From assembly GCA_033060915.1 (NCBI GenBank), contig CM065384.1:13386501-13450500 (forward strand): DNA of 64,000 nt. The letters are read 5' to 3'. The first letter of the stretch is position 1, and the number at the start of each line of letters is the position of its first letter. Below the pieces are notes generated by a model that searched no databases, had not been told where the DNA came from, and saw only the letters and a program-made list of their open reading frames with translations. This document shows, in pieces, positions 12,745 through 25,209 of the stretch. This DNA comes from Euryodendron excelsum (lineage: Eukaryota > Streptophyta > Magnoliopsida > Ericales > Pentaphylacaceae). A program made the position numbers and the translations under genes.

Positions 12745-13112
12745 GAGGTTACAAGAGATAAAGGTCTTACTTTTTCCTCTCAAGCTTCCCAACTCCAACA
12801 ATGGTTTTCCAAGCTTGGGTTGAAGTTCTTCAACTCTTCTCTCCTCTTGATCTTCTCTTCATTGGTCTTCTTCTTTTCCTTCTTCTTGGTCTTCTTTTCT
12901 CCTCACCTTTAGCCGATAGTGAGAGTGTGTGTTGTGTGTGTGTGTATGGGTAATAGCAGACAACAATGGGAATTAATCACATGTGTCTCACATATAAAGC
13001 ATATATTACAACATGAGCCTTAATTGGTCAATATTGGCTCCAAAATAAAATAAAATAATATAGGAGCTAAAATTTCACATTAATTTAGAAAATAAATGTT
13101 CGGGGTATTACA
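12745..13112 (+). mobile_element. Truncated family B LTR (3' end only)
   Basis: From GAGATAAAGGTCTTAC to GGGGTATTACA this parallels 3460-3792: TCTCAAGCTT, the TTCTTC-rich tract, GT repeats, CCATATGTCTCAC-like and TTAATTGGTCAA blocks. Only the last ~365 bp of the LTR is present. It lies exactly between the oppositely oriented leaders. Confidence 0.75.
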
Positions 13113-13596
13113 CTAAGAAACGAACACAACATCTGCCCACAACCAATATATCGTTCTCCCTTCTAACTAGAAGGGTCGTAAATAGGTAATAGCGCAAATA
13201 TGCAAATGCGAGTGCACGTGTAGTGTGTGTGTGTAGAATTTTGAAAAACGAACAAAAAAGCCCAACAACTCCCATCCATCCTGTCCATTCCATCCTATTC
13301 ATTCATAACGCATATGGCAGTTCATATGACATAAAATAAAATATGAAAAAAGGTCCACCTATAAAATAAAATGCACAAAGTCAGTACCTTGATAACAAAC
13401 TTAATGCAAGATCGAATGATTGAATATGAATTGAATGCAAGTGATGGCATGTTTTTGAAAACAACTTTGAAAAGACTTATTTTGAAAATTTTAAAGTGGA
13501 TAGCATTGGACAAATTAATTAAAGACTCTAGATGAGTGAAGGGTGAAGAGACAATATTGGCCTAACCCTCTAAGCGTCCCTAGCGAAGTCACCAAC
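13113..13596 (-). mobile_element. Family A leader and primer binding site, minus strand
   Basis: The sequence aligns with 26740-27187. The primer site reads GTCCCTAGCGAAGTCACCA at 13576-13594 on the plus strand and is two bases from the LTR end at 13597. Together with 12342-12744 it forms an inverted repeat around the family B fragment. Confidence 0.75.
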
Positions 13597-16423
13597 TGTC
13601 GCGCTCCGATTTTTCCCACTCGAGAAAACACAAGTAAGAAAGACACGGTACTCGCTCATTAAAACTCATCCTCCTAGAAGAATGAGTGCGGCAAGGTTTG
13701 ATCTAGAAATTGATTTGACTAAGGTCTTTTGAAAAAAATGTTTAGAGTCACCACCTAACTGTGTTTAGGTGAGTTAGGTCACCTAAAACTAAGTAGAATT
13801 CGAAAATTAAAATTAAGGTTTTGAAAAGATTTTAGAAACTTCTGCAAGAGGGCTTTTTAGAAAATAGGTTGTTTGGCACCCTTTGAACGAATTTAAGCCA
13901 TTTTTTTATTATTTTTTATAAATGATGCCATTTTGGTCTTTCGAAAACATTGATCTATGTTTGGAGGGCTACGTATAGGGAAGATGCACTAGGCTATCAC
14001 TCTATCTCATCCTTGCGGTACTTACATGTCTATTCACCATAGGTTCACTCATATAGAATCGTCGATTATCCAATGTCCAATTATATCCACTTTGAAAGAA
14101 TTTTAGAAAAAGGTTTGATATGATGCATGGCATGCAAGTGAAAGAAAAAAGATTTGATTTTGAAAATAGATTTGAAGAGAGCATATGAAGTTTGAAAAGA
14201 GTTTGTAGAAATTGGAAACTTGAAAAAAGTTATGATAGCACTCATGAGGGTTGCCTACGTATCTCTTTATTGGAAATCAGGTCAGTCATAGTTCGAACTC
14301 GGGGTCCAATTGAAAATAGACACTTTTGAGGTCTTGTTTGATTTGAAAAGACACCTTGGGGCATTTGAAAAGTTTGACTTGAAAAGAGTTTGAATTAAAC
14401 TTTGATTGGAAGATTGAAAATTGTACTTTAAACTTTAATTTAAAATTGACTTTGATTTGAAATCAAACTTGGAATTGACTTTGATTTGAAAATGAACTTG
14501 ATGATTTGAAATTGACTTTGATTTGAAACCGAACTTTGAATTTGACATTAATTTGAAATTGAACTTGAAATAAAACTTGGACTTGATTTGGAAATATTGA
14601 GTTGAGCTTTGAAATCATCTTGACTTAGATTGAAGTTTGAAAACCATCTTGGTTTAGGAAAGAGTTGAAGCTTCCTAACTTTAGGGTTAGGGTTGAACTA
14701 GGGCTTGGCCTCTTAGAGTTTAGGTAACCTAGGGTGAAGCATACAATTGAAGTAGGAAGGTTTGATTTTAGAAAGTTGAATTTTAGGAAAGTTTCAAATT
14801 ACAAAGGTTCCAAATTAGGAAAGTTTCGAATAAACAAAGTTCCAAATTACAAATTGGAAAAATTTTGAATTAGGAAAGTTCTATTTTAGGAAAAAATTGA
14901 TTTTGAAAATATTTGAAACTTAGAAAGGCTTGAAATTTAGAAAAAATTTGAACTCAGAAAAATTTGAAATTTAGGACTTGAACTTGAAAATAAGATTTGT
15001 AAGTTAGAAATTAGGAAATGTTTGAAAGTTTGAATTTAAGAAAGATTGAAATTAGAAAAGATTAGAATTAGGAAAGATTTGATCTCTATTTCCTAAAGTT
15101 GAAGATTGGATTTTGTTTTCAAAAATAGATGATTTGATTTTGTTTCCAAAATTGAAGGATTGGATTTGGTTTCCTAATTTGGAAGATTTGATTAGACACA
15201 GAATTAGAAAGGTCGAGTTTTGAAAATATTAGATTTGGAGATCTATGATTTAGTAGGAAAAGAGGTTTTGAAAATCTATGATTTAATGTAGAAAATAGAA
15301 AGTCATGATTTCAAGAAAGGAATTAGAGTTTCCTAACAATGTATTCTAGGGCATGACTAAAACTTCAAGATAAAGAGTTTTTGGGAAGTAGATATTTGAA
15401 AAGAGTTTTAGGAAGTAGATTTGCAAAACAATTTAGAAAGGGGTTTGGATATAGACTTTTGCAAGTCTCTTGAATATCTCACTTTCCTAAAACAATTCTA
15501 ACTATGAAAAGATTATAACCATTCTAGGGTTGCAATTTTGAAAGCAAATAGGGTTTAAAATATGGACCACAATGATCACATTGAATGTAACACTTTTCTA
15601 AAACAACCCTAATTATGGAATGGTTAGAATCACTTTAGGATTGTGATTTTCATAAAAACAACTTAGGGTTTACACCCAAAATTTGGACATTGATAGTCAC
15701 ATTGAATATAACATTTTCCTAAAATAACCCTATCCATGAAATGGCTAGAATCATCCTAGGAGTGTGCTATTGAAAACAAGTTTAAAGAAGGAAATTTTAA
15801 ATGCAAGCTTTGAAAGAGAACATTGATGCAAGTTTGAAAACAACTTTAAATGCAATATTGAATGCAATGTATAAACATGATAACCACTATGCAATAGGGA
15901 CGTGAACATACAAGGTTGGGCTTCACCATACAATTAAGGGAGCCAAACCTACACCGTATTAGGTCAAACTTGAAGAAAGCCCCCAGCACGGTGACCTTCA
16001 ATAATCCTACCTAGGCATGAATCGACGAGCCCCTTGTTTAAGAAATGCAAGAAGAGGAGGTAGAAGATGGAGATTAAAATAGAAGAAAACCCAAGTGGGT
16101 TAGGAGAGAGAAGAGAGAGGGGAATGACATAAAAGTAAATAGAAAACCAACCTTGTCTACTTCTTGCTTTGAATGCTTTGTTTGCTTTACTTAACTTAAA
16201 CTTTGAGAACTTTAAGGATGCAGTACTTGATCTTCAATGGATGTTTGGAGGCTTGTGTTTGAGTGTGCAGGATGTATAGAGGGTAGGGTTTGAGTGTATG
16301 AAGGTTAGGGTTTGACGAGGTTTAAGAGAATTAGGGTTTTGAGAGAATTTGAGCTCTAGTTTCAAAGAGGCAGAGTTTCTAGAATGAGTTTGAGGACCCT
16401 TTTTATGAAAGGGGAAGGATTTG

Positions 16424-16431
16424 TATTTATA
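16424..16431 (-). promoter_or_regulatory. LTR TATA box (minus)
   Basis: TATTTATA on the plus strand is TATAAATA in LTR sense. A candidate splice donor AAG/GTTGG follows 280 bp downstream (16151), at the same spacing as in the LTR at 8466. Confidence 0.7.
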
Positions 16432-17609
16432 GGCAATTGAAACAGGAACTGGCGCCTATTGCAGTGGTGCTAGTTCTCTTTCAAGCTTAGTGCCACTAGG
16501 AGTGGCACCAGGCTATTTATTGGCTTGGCACCACTAGTAGCGGTGCAACCTCTTAGGAAAGTTTTAAGGGGGCAAGAAACGTATCTTTTGACCCTTGGGA
16601 TGCAAGGCAAAAGATTTGGACAGCTGTCCTAGTGACTACCATGTAATATTTGACTTGACTCCACTGGGAGTCACTCTAAAAGGTCCAGGAATGATCTCGA
16701 AGGCTGGGGATGGACAAGAACCATCGAAAGAGTGTCCCGAAGGTAACAAACTTGAGAAACAGTACCGGGATAGTTGAAAAGGGTGACCGGCCTATCGGGG
16801 GCAAAATGGTCAATTGGACTGGGAAAACTTTGGAATGGACTTAGAGTGACCCGGGAGAAGGCTTGAAGGTTAGAAACACTATCGAGAGTGTTCCGAAGGG
16901 TTTTCGGTTTGATACCCATAGTCGGTTTGGTTAGAAAAGACAACTAGCCCCTAGGGGCAAAACGATCATTTTGCACCAAGCTTGCCGGAATAGACTCAGA
17001 ATGATCCGAAAAGGTGCTGAAAGGCCATAAACACTATTTAAAGTATCCTAGAAAGGTAACCAATTTGATATCCAAAGCCAGTGTGGTTCTCAGAGGCGAT
17101 TGGATGCCTATGGGCAAAATGGTCATTTTAACCAGATGATCTCAAAATTGATTTAGAACCAACTGAAAAGCACTCGAACATACCAGATTGTCTTTAGGAC
17201 AATCTTGGAAGGATGGACTTACCACTCTAAGGACTTAGGTATTTTCTCAAAAAGCATACTAGAAGGGCCCAAGGGGCAATTTGGTCATTTTTCGCCGGAG
17301 TGGGCTAGCAGGCACTGGTGTTGACTTGGGTTTTAAGTGTTTCCATCACTCTGACAGTGTGTGATGAGTTGGTTTCAAATGTATCCCGTCCTTTAGTAAA
17401 TGTGTCACGACCAAGATGCTTGTTTGGTCCCGTGACATAGGGGTTTTGTTGGCAATTTCTAATGTCGACCTGTTTGCTAGTGTTTTTGCCACTTTGACAG
17501 TTATAATGTTTGTGACTGTTTTCGTCACTCTGACGGTGTGCATTTATTTTGAAGACTACCTGATCTCGAGAAACTATTGGATGGTCTTATCATCTTGGGG
17601 CCTTAGGAA

Positions 17610-17614
17610 CCTTC
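17610..17614. repeat. Target site duplication CCTTC, left copy
   Basis: CCTTC directly precedes the LTR end TGTTACGCCC at 17615 and is repeated at 28621-28625 right after ...GGTGCTTACA. Removing the element rejoins GGGGCCTTAGGAACCTTC to CCAATTGATGTGCCGAATAG, which matches the uninterrupted LTR at 49790-49830. Confidence 0.93.
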
Positions 17615-20376
17615 TGTTACGCCCAGATTTTTTGCACTTGAGGAATACACACACAAGCGGGAAAAATACTGTACTCTCTCATTAGAACTCATCCTCCTAG
17701 AAGAATGAGTGCGACTAGGTTTGAATTGAAAATTGATTTGAATAAAGGACTTTTGGAAAACATTTAGAGTCGCTACCTAACTTGATTAAGGTAAGTTAGG
17801 TCACCTAAAACTGAACACCATCCAAAGACTACACTTAGGATTTTTGAAAAACGATTTTGAAAATACATCCTCAAGAGAGGGTTTTTAAGAAAACAAGTTT
17901 TTTGGCAACCTTTAGAAAATATTTAAGCCATTTTTTGAAAATAACTCCATTTTGGTCTTTTAAAAATAGTGTTCTAGGTTCAAAGGTCGGTTACGTGTAG
18001 GGAAGACGCACTAAGCCATCACCCTACTCTGCCCTTACAGTACCTACATGTCTGTTCACCCTAGATTCAACCATTAGAGTCTTCGATTAATAAATGTCTA
18101 AAACTATCCACTTTAGAAAAGAATTTTTTAAAGAAATTTAACATGATACATAAAATGCAAGTGCAATCAAAAGACTTTGATTTCGAAAATAGATTTGGAA
18201 AGAAAAATTGAAGTTTGAAATTGGAAAGAAAGTTTTAGAAATTGAAATTGAGGATTGGAAGTTTGAAAAGAGTTATAGAATCGGAGATTTAAAAAAGGTT
18301 GTGACCGCACCCATGAGGGTTGCCTACGTATTCTTTTTGAGAAATCAGGTTAATCGTAGTTCGGACAAGAGTTTCGATTTGAAAAAGGATTTGATTTGAA
18401 CTCAGAATAGAAGATTTGGAAATTGGAATTTGGAATTGAAAAGATTGGACTTTTATTTGGAAAAATAGAACTTGGAAGAAGGATTTGGACTTGTTTTGGA
18501 AAGATTGAGATTTAGGAAACTTAGACTTAGGAAAGATAGGATTCAGGAAGGACTTGAGATTTAGAAAGATTTGACTCGAATGTTAGACTTGGAAGATTAG
18601 GGAAAGATTAGAAAAAAGATGGAATTTAGGAAAAGTTCAAAATAGGAAAGTTTCATTTTAGGAAAGTTTCAATTTAGGAAAGTTTCATTTTACAAAAGTT
18701 CTAACTTAAGAAAGAATTAAAACTGAAAAGTTTTTAATTTGGGATGTTTGAAATAGGAAAGCTTCCTTTTTTAAGAAAGAGTTGATTTTTAGAAAGATTT
18801 GAATTAGGAAAAGTTTGGATTTGGAATTTGGAAAGTTTAGAATTTAGAGAGTTTTAGCTTAAGAACATTTCGAATTTAGAAAGTTTTGGATTTGGAAAGA
18901 ATGGAAATTTAGAAAGTTTTAACTTAAGAAAGTTTCGGAATTGGAAATGTCTGAAATTTAGAAAGTTTAGAATTTTAGAAAGATTTAAAATTTGAGCCTT
19001 AAAAATACTTGAATTTAGGGAATGTTTGAGTTTAAGAAAGATTTGAAGAGTTAGATTTGAAAAGTTGAAATTTGGAAAGGTATGGAATTAAGAAAGGTTG
19101 GAATTAGGAAAAATTTAGGTTAGGAAAGATTTGAAAGTTTAAGTTTTGGAAACTTAAGGTTTAGGAAAGTACGAGATTAGGAATGACTAGATTAGGAAAG
19201 ATTTGGATTTTGTTTCTAAGACGAAGTGTTTTGATTTTATTTCCAAAAATGGAGGATAGGAACTAGTTTTCTAAATGGGGAGATTGGATTTGGTTTCCTA
19301 AAGGGAAGATTGAATTTTGGCATGGATTTGAAAGGTGAAGTTTTATAAATCCTAGATTTTGGGATAAAAAAAGAGGTTTTGAAAACATAGGGTTTTGATG
19401 CAGAAAATGGGATTTGGAAACCTAAAGTTTGAGGCAAGATTAAAAATCATGTTTTAGGAAAGAAATTAGTGTTTCCTAATCATTGGCTCTAGGGTTTATC
19501 TTGGGCTCTAAGAAAAGAGATTTTTGGAAAGTGAGTTTTGAAAAGGGAGATTTTGGAAGGAAATCTAGAAAAGAGTTTTTAAAAAGTGAATTTGAAAAGA
19601 GAGTTTTTGGAAAGAGATTTGTGGAAAGAGTTTTTGGGAAGGAGATTTTAGGAAACAAACTTAGGGAGTATTTTTATAAAGTGAATTTTGAAAAGAGCTT
19701 TTTGAGAAGGAGTTAGAAGAAGTTTTTAGGAAAGTAAGTTTCGTGAAGGGAATTTTTTAGAAAACACTTTTGGAGATGAGATTGGAGAGAGATTTTAGAA
19801 TGTAGATGTAAAAAGAGATTTTGAAAAGGATTTAAAAAGAGGTTCTGGAAAGTTAGTTTAAAAAGAGATTTTGAAGAGGGATTTGAATATGGACTTTTAC
19901 AAGTCTCTATAAATATCTCACTTTCCTAAAACTATTCCAACCACAAGAAGATGAGAACCATTCTAGGATAGTAGTTTTGAAAACAACAAGAGTTTGAAAA
20001 TATGGAGCACAATGGTCACTTTACATGTAACATTTTCCTAAAGCAACCCTAACCATAGAAAGGCTAGAATCACCATTGGATTATGATTTTGAAAATAAGT
20101 TTTGAAGAAGAAAATTTAATGCAAGTTTTGAAAATGGTTTTGATGCAAGTTTTGAAAACAAGTTGGAAAACAAATTTTGGAGAGATGTAAGATCATGATA
20201 TGCACAATGCAAATTGAGGTCGTGAATATATAAGATTAAAGGCTTCACCACATAATCAAGGGGTCCGAACCTATGTGGTCTTCAGTTAGACTAATAGAAA
20301 GCCCTCGACATGGTGACTTTCAATAGCCTAATCCTACACATGGACCGGGAAGTCCCTTGTTTCAAATATGCAAAAA

Positions 20377-20405
20377 GGGGGGGGGGGGGGGGGGGGGGGG
20401 GGGGG
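20377..20405. repeat. Homopolymer run of 29 G in LTR
   Basis: Twenty-nine consecutive G occur at a point where other LTR copies have GAGGAGGTAGAAG or similar. The oppositely oriented solo LTR has 18 C at the equivalent place (34796-34813). It is capable of G-quadruplex formation and prone to length error in sequencing. Confidence 0.9.
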
Positions 20406-20831
20406 AGAAGAAGATGGAGGATTAAAATAGAAGAAAACCTAAGTGGGTTTGAAGACAGAAGAGAGAGGGGGGAATTGCGTAAATGTAAATAGAGAGCCTA
20501 CCTTGTATCTTCTTTATTCGCTTTGTTTTGCATGCCTTGCTTTTCTTGCTTCGATCTTTGCTTTGCTTTGCGTCGGTTTTCGAAAGCTTGCTTTGATCTT
20601 CGGGAACTTCAGAATTGCAGTACTTCAAGTCTTCAATGGAGGCTTTGGAAGTTAGTATAAGAGTGTATAGGAGTGTATGTGAGTGTATGAAAGCTAGGGT
20701 TTGTGTATGGAGGCTAGGGTTTGGAAAACCTAAAGAAGACTAGGGTTTAGGGTGGTAACGAGCTCTGTGTACCGAAGAGGAGAGTTTTTAGACTGAGTTT
20801 GCGGACCCTTTTCACACTAGAGGAGACTCTA

Positions 20832-20839
20832 TATTTATA
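20832..20839 (-). promoter_or_regulatory. LTR TATA box (minus)
   Basis: TATTTATA on the plus strand, with the conserved GACCCTTTT block just downstream in LTR sense and GTGGCACTAG-type motifs upstream. Confidence 0.7.
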
Positions 20840-21648
20840 GACAAAGGAATGACCTGGCACTTGTTGTAGTGGCACTAGGCAAAAAATCCTTCTAGCACCA
20901 CTAGTAGTGGTGCCAGCCACTTAAGAAAGTATTAAAGTCGGCAAGCAACATATCTTCAAAAAATTTGGGGCCTGCACTAGTGACTACCACGCAATTTTTA
21001 GCCTGGCTTCACTAAGAGTGACTCTGGAAGGTCCGAGAATGATTTAAAAGGCTGAAAATGGCTCAGAAGGCCGGAAAAGGGACAAGAACCCTTAGAACAG
21101 TGTCGAGGGGGTTGTAGACTTAAAAAATGATGTCAAGTTGTGACGGAGGGGTTGACTGGGCCATTAGGGACAAAACGGTCAATCGGGTCGGAAAGCTACC
21201 GGGATGGACTTGGAATGTCTCGAAAGAAGACTGGAGGCTTGGAAACATTAGCTAGGTTGTTCCAAGAGGTGGCCGGTTTGATACCCAGAGCCGTTGTGGT
21301 TAGAAAAGGAGATCGACCCACTAGGGGCAAAACGATCATTTTGCATCACGTATGTTGGAACAGATTCGGAATGATCTAGAAGAGTAATGGCAGGCCAGAG
21401 ATGCTATCAAAAGCATCCCCAAGAGGTTACCGGTTTGATTCCCACAGCCGGTGTGGTTCTTGACGCCTTCGAATGCCTAGGGGCAAAATGGTCATTTAGC
21501 TTCAAGTGGGCCTGTTGGGCCCAAGAAGCAACCGGTGGACTAAATTGGAGTTTAGAAGTTGGGTTAGTGTTTGAATATGCATGTGATACGTAAAAGTGAG
21601 CCTAGTCGGGCTGGAGATTTTCGAGCGGGCAAAAATGGGGTGCTTTCA

Positions 21649-21663
21649 ATTGCCCCTCTTTTT
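21649..21663 (-). other. Polypurine tract of nested element
   Basis: On the minus strand the sequence next to the LTR start is AAAAAGAGGGGCAAT, matching the tract at the other 3' LTRs. Confidence 0.7.
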
Positions 21664-21796
21664 CTGTCTTCGCTTGTCGAGGACAGAAAACGATAAAGTA
21701 AGAGTCCCATTTTGATCGCAAGGTGATCGGAGGGACTGGAAGAATTGGAAGCCAAAGAATAGTTACTTCGAGTAGATGGTCAATGCTTGGTATTTT

Positions 21797-22225
21797 GTCT
21801 GGTAAAATGATACTTCTCTAGGGAAATTAATTCTCCTTGAATTGGCCCTCCATCTGGCAAAAGAATGCTCCTCTGGGGGAATTGAAGCTTTTTGAACCGG
21901 GACTCTGTCTAGTGAAATGCTGCTCCTTTGGGGAAGTCCAAGGTTAATTTCTGATACTTCTTAAACCGGTACTCCGTCTGGCGAAATGCTGCTCCTCTAG
22001 GGATGTCCAAGGTTGATTTCTAATACTTCTTGAATCGGCACTCCGTCTAGCGAAACGCTGCTCCTCTGGGGGAATCCATGGTTGACTTCTGATACTTCTT
22101 GAACCGGCATTCCGTCTAGCGAAACGCTGCTCCTCTAGGGAAGTGCAAGGTTATCTTTTGATACTTCTTGAACCGGCACTCCGTTTGGCGAAATGTTGTT
22201 CCTCTGGGGAAGTCGAAGGTTGATT
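21797..22225 (-). repeat. 69-bp tandem array in the 3' variable region
   Basis: TGATACTTCTT recurs at 21952, 22021 (as TAATACTTC), 22090 and 22159, an exact 69-bp period. Each unit carries CTCCGTCTGGCGAAATGCTGC and a GGGGAAGTCCAAGG segment. The first two units (21797 and 21852) are ~55 bp because the AAGGTTGATTTC part is absent. It sits 150 bp from the polypurine tract, in the 3' untranslated part of the element. Confidence 0.9.
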
Positions 22226-23070
22226 AGGGAGGTCGAGGATGAGCCATTGTCCCATTCTTTGCTTCTTGTCGACAGGGAAGTTGGAGCTTTCTGAGGTGTA
22301 CGCCAGTGTTTGAGATGTCTAAGGTTACTTAAACACAGGGTGGCTTTTTAGCTCCATTATGTAGTTTACCTTGTTCTTTGTTTCCTATTTGTGTGAGAGA
22401 GAGAAAAACATAGAATTAGTTTTTGTACAAAAATAGTTTACTTATGCCAATTCTAAAAAATGCATAGGTGAAGGGGTGAATGCATGTTATACTATTTTTA
22501 TTTATTTATTTGTTATATTTATTATTATTATTATTATTTTTATGAATGCACATGGAATTAGATGTATGACTTATTTTGCATGTCCTACTTTATATATATA
22601 TATATATTCATGAATGCACATACTCATACAGGAATGGAATTTAATACATGTTTTGCCTTTGATGAATACATAAATAGATACAAACTACACAGGAATTTAA
22701 TGAATGTACGGGTTATACATGTCATGGATGCATTATACTACACGTATATAAACTATTTACAAAGAATGACCCAGGATTGCCCCAGGGCCCATACTCTCAG
22801 GATTCTGTTTGACTTCCAAGATTCTGCCCCATTTAGTTTTGTCTCATTCTCATCGGGGTATGATAGCATTTGGACCATTCTCCAAGGATCTTAACCTTTT
22901 GGTTTGCTATTCTATCCCTACTTTCTACAGGGTTGCTCTTTGGGGTTTCTTTTTTTTTTTTATCTCACTTGGTTTTCTCTCTCGGATCTCCAAAATACCA
23001 CCATGGCTCAAGCGACAACTCGCATGCCCCTTACAGAGCGATAAACAGCTAGGCCTTCAATCTGAGAAGA
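22226..23070 (-). other. Interior of nested element, no recognised gene
   Basis: AT-rich sequence with microsatellites ((ATT)n at 22516-22541, (TA)n at 22591-22607) and a poly-T at 22951-22962. I see no domain in any frame. The longest open frame, 22562-22894, has no recognisable motif. Confidence 0.6.
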
Positions 23071-24400
23071 CTTCTTTAGGACCGTAATGCAGGCTAAGTT
23101 TAGGGGTTGTAAGAAACGAAGGGATATTTAGGCTCAAAGATTTTCTTTTAGTAGGTTGTTTGAACCAAAACCGCTTGAGCACACTTTAGAGTATAAGGTT
23201 GCCCCTGCATTCCTCCCCAGTTCTCCTTTCTCATCCTACTTGTCTTGGTATTATTCAAACTTATTTGGACTAAGCAATTTTCTTTGATCAAAGAGGACTT
23301 AGATTTGGACCGTAACGTAGGCTAGGTTAAGGGGTTTATGAATGAAAAGGATACGCAGACTCAAATTTAATGTTGTTTCCAGTAGGGTTTAGATCCACAC
23401 CATCCTTAGTTGGTCTTCCAGCAGGTTTTCGTCCCCTGATATCCTTATCTAGCTTCAGCAACATGTCTGTCTCATTTAGATCAAGCAATCTTTTTCAATC
23501 GAAGATGACTTTAACAAGGCTGTAATTTAGGCCACGGTTTCAGATTTTTACAAGAAAGGGTAAAGGCTCGAACCTATTGCTTCTACTGGGCTTCATTGTT
23601 ACCTAGGATCACCTTTGAATAACTATATATTCTTCAAGGAGTTTACCTTTCTTGTAGTTTGATCCTTGACCTTCTAACGGAGTTGCCCCTTCATTTTTAT
23701 TTTTTTTTGACTTACCCCGTGGTAGCTTTTTCTCTTTTGTTTTCTATTTCTTCCCTTTCTTTTTGCTTTCTACGAGACAAATATTTCCATAACTTCTTTC
23801 TCTTAGATCATTTCCTTAGCATTTCAATTTAATCCATTGTGGGCAGTGATCCCTAGGTTGGGTTTTCTTTCTAAAGAAAAAGGTAATTAACTTAACTGGT
23901 TTGGCAAGGGCTGCTTTTAACTGTATGGGAAATGAAATGGGGGTCTCTCTTCATTTTAAACAAGATTGCTAGATCCATAGAGCCTTCATGTTACTTCAAC
24001 TTGATGGTCAACAACATTCTCTGCCAGATCTTTTGCTGCCTCTCTGCCCTAGTGTGGGGGAATGGTTTCGGATTGGGGTTGACAAAACATTTTCCGCTTT
24101 CTGCGAAGTACTAGTGGGTTAAGCAAAGAGGATATTTTTGTATATGGTAGTAAAATTGAGGGCCTCTAATCATTTCAAATTGAATTGCCTAGTCCATAAA
24201 GCCTTTGTACAAAATTTAGAAAATATTCCTAGAGATGATGCATTTCGGCTAGTAAACCCTACATATTCTATCAAATCAACTACTCCATGCTTACCCCAAT
24301 GTGGGGGATGGTTCTTGGTCTGGGGATATCTGAATAGAAATCACTTATGGCTCTAGTGGGCTGAGCAAATGATAGTGTTTATTTAGGATAAATAGAACAA
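23070..24400 (-). repeat. Diverged ~210-240-bp tandem units in element interior
   Basis: ACCGTAAYGYAGGCTAGGTT-like phrases recur near 23080, 23310 and 23518. GTGTGGGGGAATGGTTT-like phrases followed by CTAGTGGGTTAAGCAAA recur near 23837, 24050 and 24298. Spacing is 208-245 bp. Parts are found inverted at 1-432 and 3793-4500, so the array is a family feature. Confidence 0.6.
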
Positions 24401-25209
24401 TAACTTCTCATCATTTTAAAGACTCAGCTGCCCATCACCTAGCCAGGATATCATGCAAGTATCGCCTCTTTGATGAACTCCACACCTCTCTATTGAGACT
24501 GTTTTCTTCCTATCTCTCACTCTCTCTTTGTCTCTCAAAGGTTTTAACCCCCCTTTGAATAGATTACCCATGCTATCCCATCATTCAAGTCGAGTCATTT
24601 ACTAAATGGGAAAGAATTTCTAAACACAACAATCGTTCATAAGAGTATAAGACAAATGGAATAAATTGAAAACTAACTATTTTCATTTAAAAATAAGATT
24701 ACATGGCATGCAATGCTTTCGTTAAAGAAGATATGTGAGAAATAGAGAGACGAAAAGAAAATAGACGAATTTTGTGGAAACCTCCCATTTCCTTGTGGAC
24801 CTCTTGGTGAGAACCCTTAACAGGTTTTTGAAACTGTGCCAACTGCTTTGGTATTTCATTCCCCAGGTGTATCACCAAATGATGGAGGGCGAATTGATCG
24901 ATCCTTTATGGTGTTTGGCATGCATTCGGAAGTTAAAAGATTATTTTATAGCAATGCATATGTCTGATATGACTTTGCAAACGGTGAAGCCTCCTTTTGC
25001 ATGGACGGTGGTTGTCGTGACATGGTGTGGAGGTAACGTCTTGTTGATGAATGGTTAGTTCTTCTTGCTCCCTGATGTAGGTTCGGCCTCTTCTAATAGC
25101 TAGACTCGTCCTTCCTTGAGTTTGAATTTTTTGGGGGTACTAGAGGGATTCCATGAATTCAGTTGTGCTCTCTGACCTACAAAAAGAAAAGAAAAATGAA
25201 ATGCAGTTA

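Larger units (their letters stand above)
13597..17614 (-). mobile_element. Family A LTR, minus strand, first part of an interrupted copy
   Basis: The element 3' side begins TGTCGCGCTCC at 13597. The order is the mirror of the plus LTRs: end block, conserved blocks (13950-14060, 14229-14320), low-complexity GGAAAG-rich region (14330-15340), ~105-bp repeats (15480-15760), AGGGTTTG motifs (16280-16345), TATA (16424-16431 minus), GGCGCC palindromes (16446-16560), ~157-bp repeats (16660-17130) and GAGTG repeats (17335-17540). It stops at 17614 because an 11-kb element is inserted, and it resumes at 28626. Joined length is ~4.5 kb. Confidence 0.85.
17615..21648 (-). mobile_element. 3' LTR of the nested element, 4.03 kb
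   Basis: The LTR has a complete block order, with TATA at 20832-20839 (minus) and conserved blocks at 17985-18080 and 18299-18368. The low-complexity region is longer than in other copies (18400-19890). A run of 29 G lies at 20377-20405. It ends ...GGGTGCTTTCA, one base off the usual GCTTACA. Confidence 0.88.

Noticed and set aside
20422..20655. Short open frames next to the G run
   Set aside because: They are inside the transcribed LTR region, differ among copies, and have no recognisable domain.
24774..25058. A 94-residue open frame in the nested element interior
   Set aside because: No recognisable motif. It lies antisense to the element, amid duplicated noncoding blocks, and shows no conservation that I can see.
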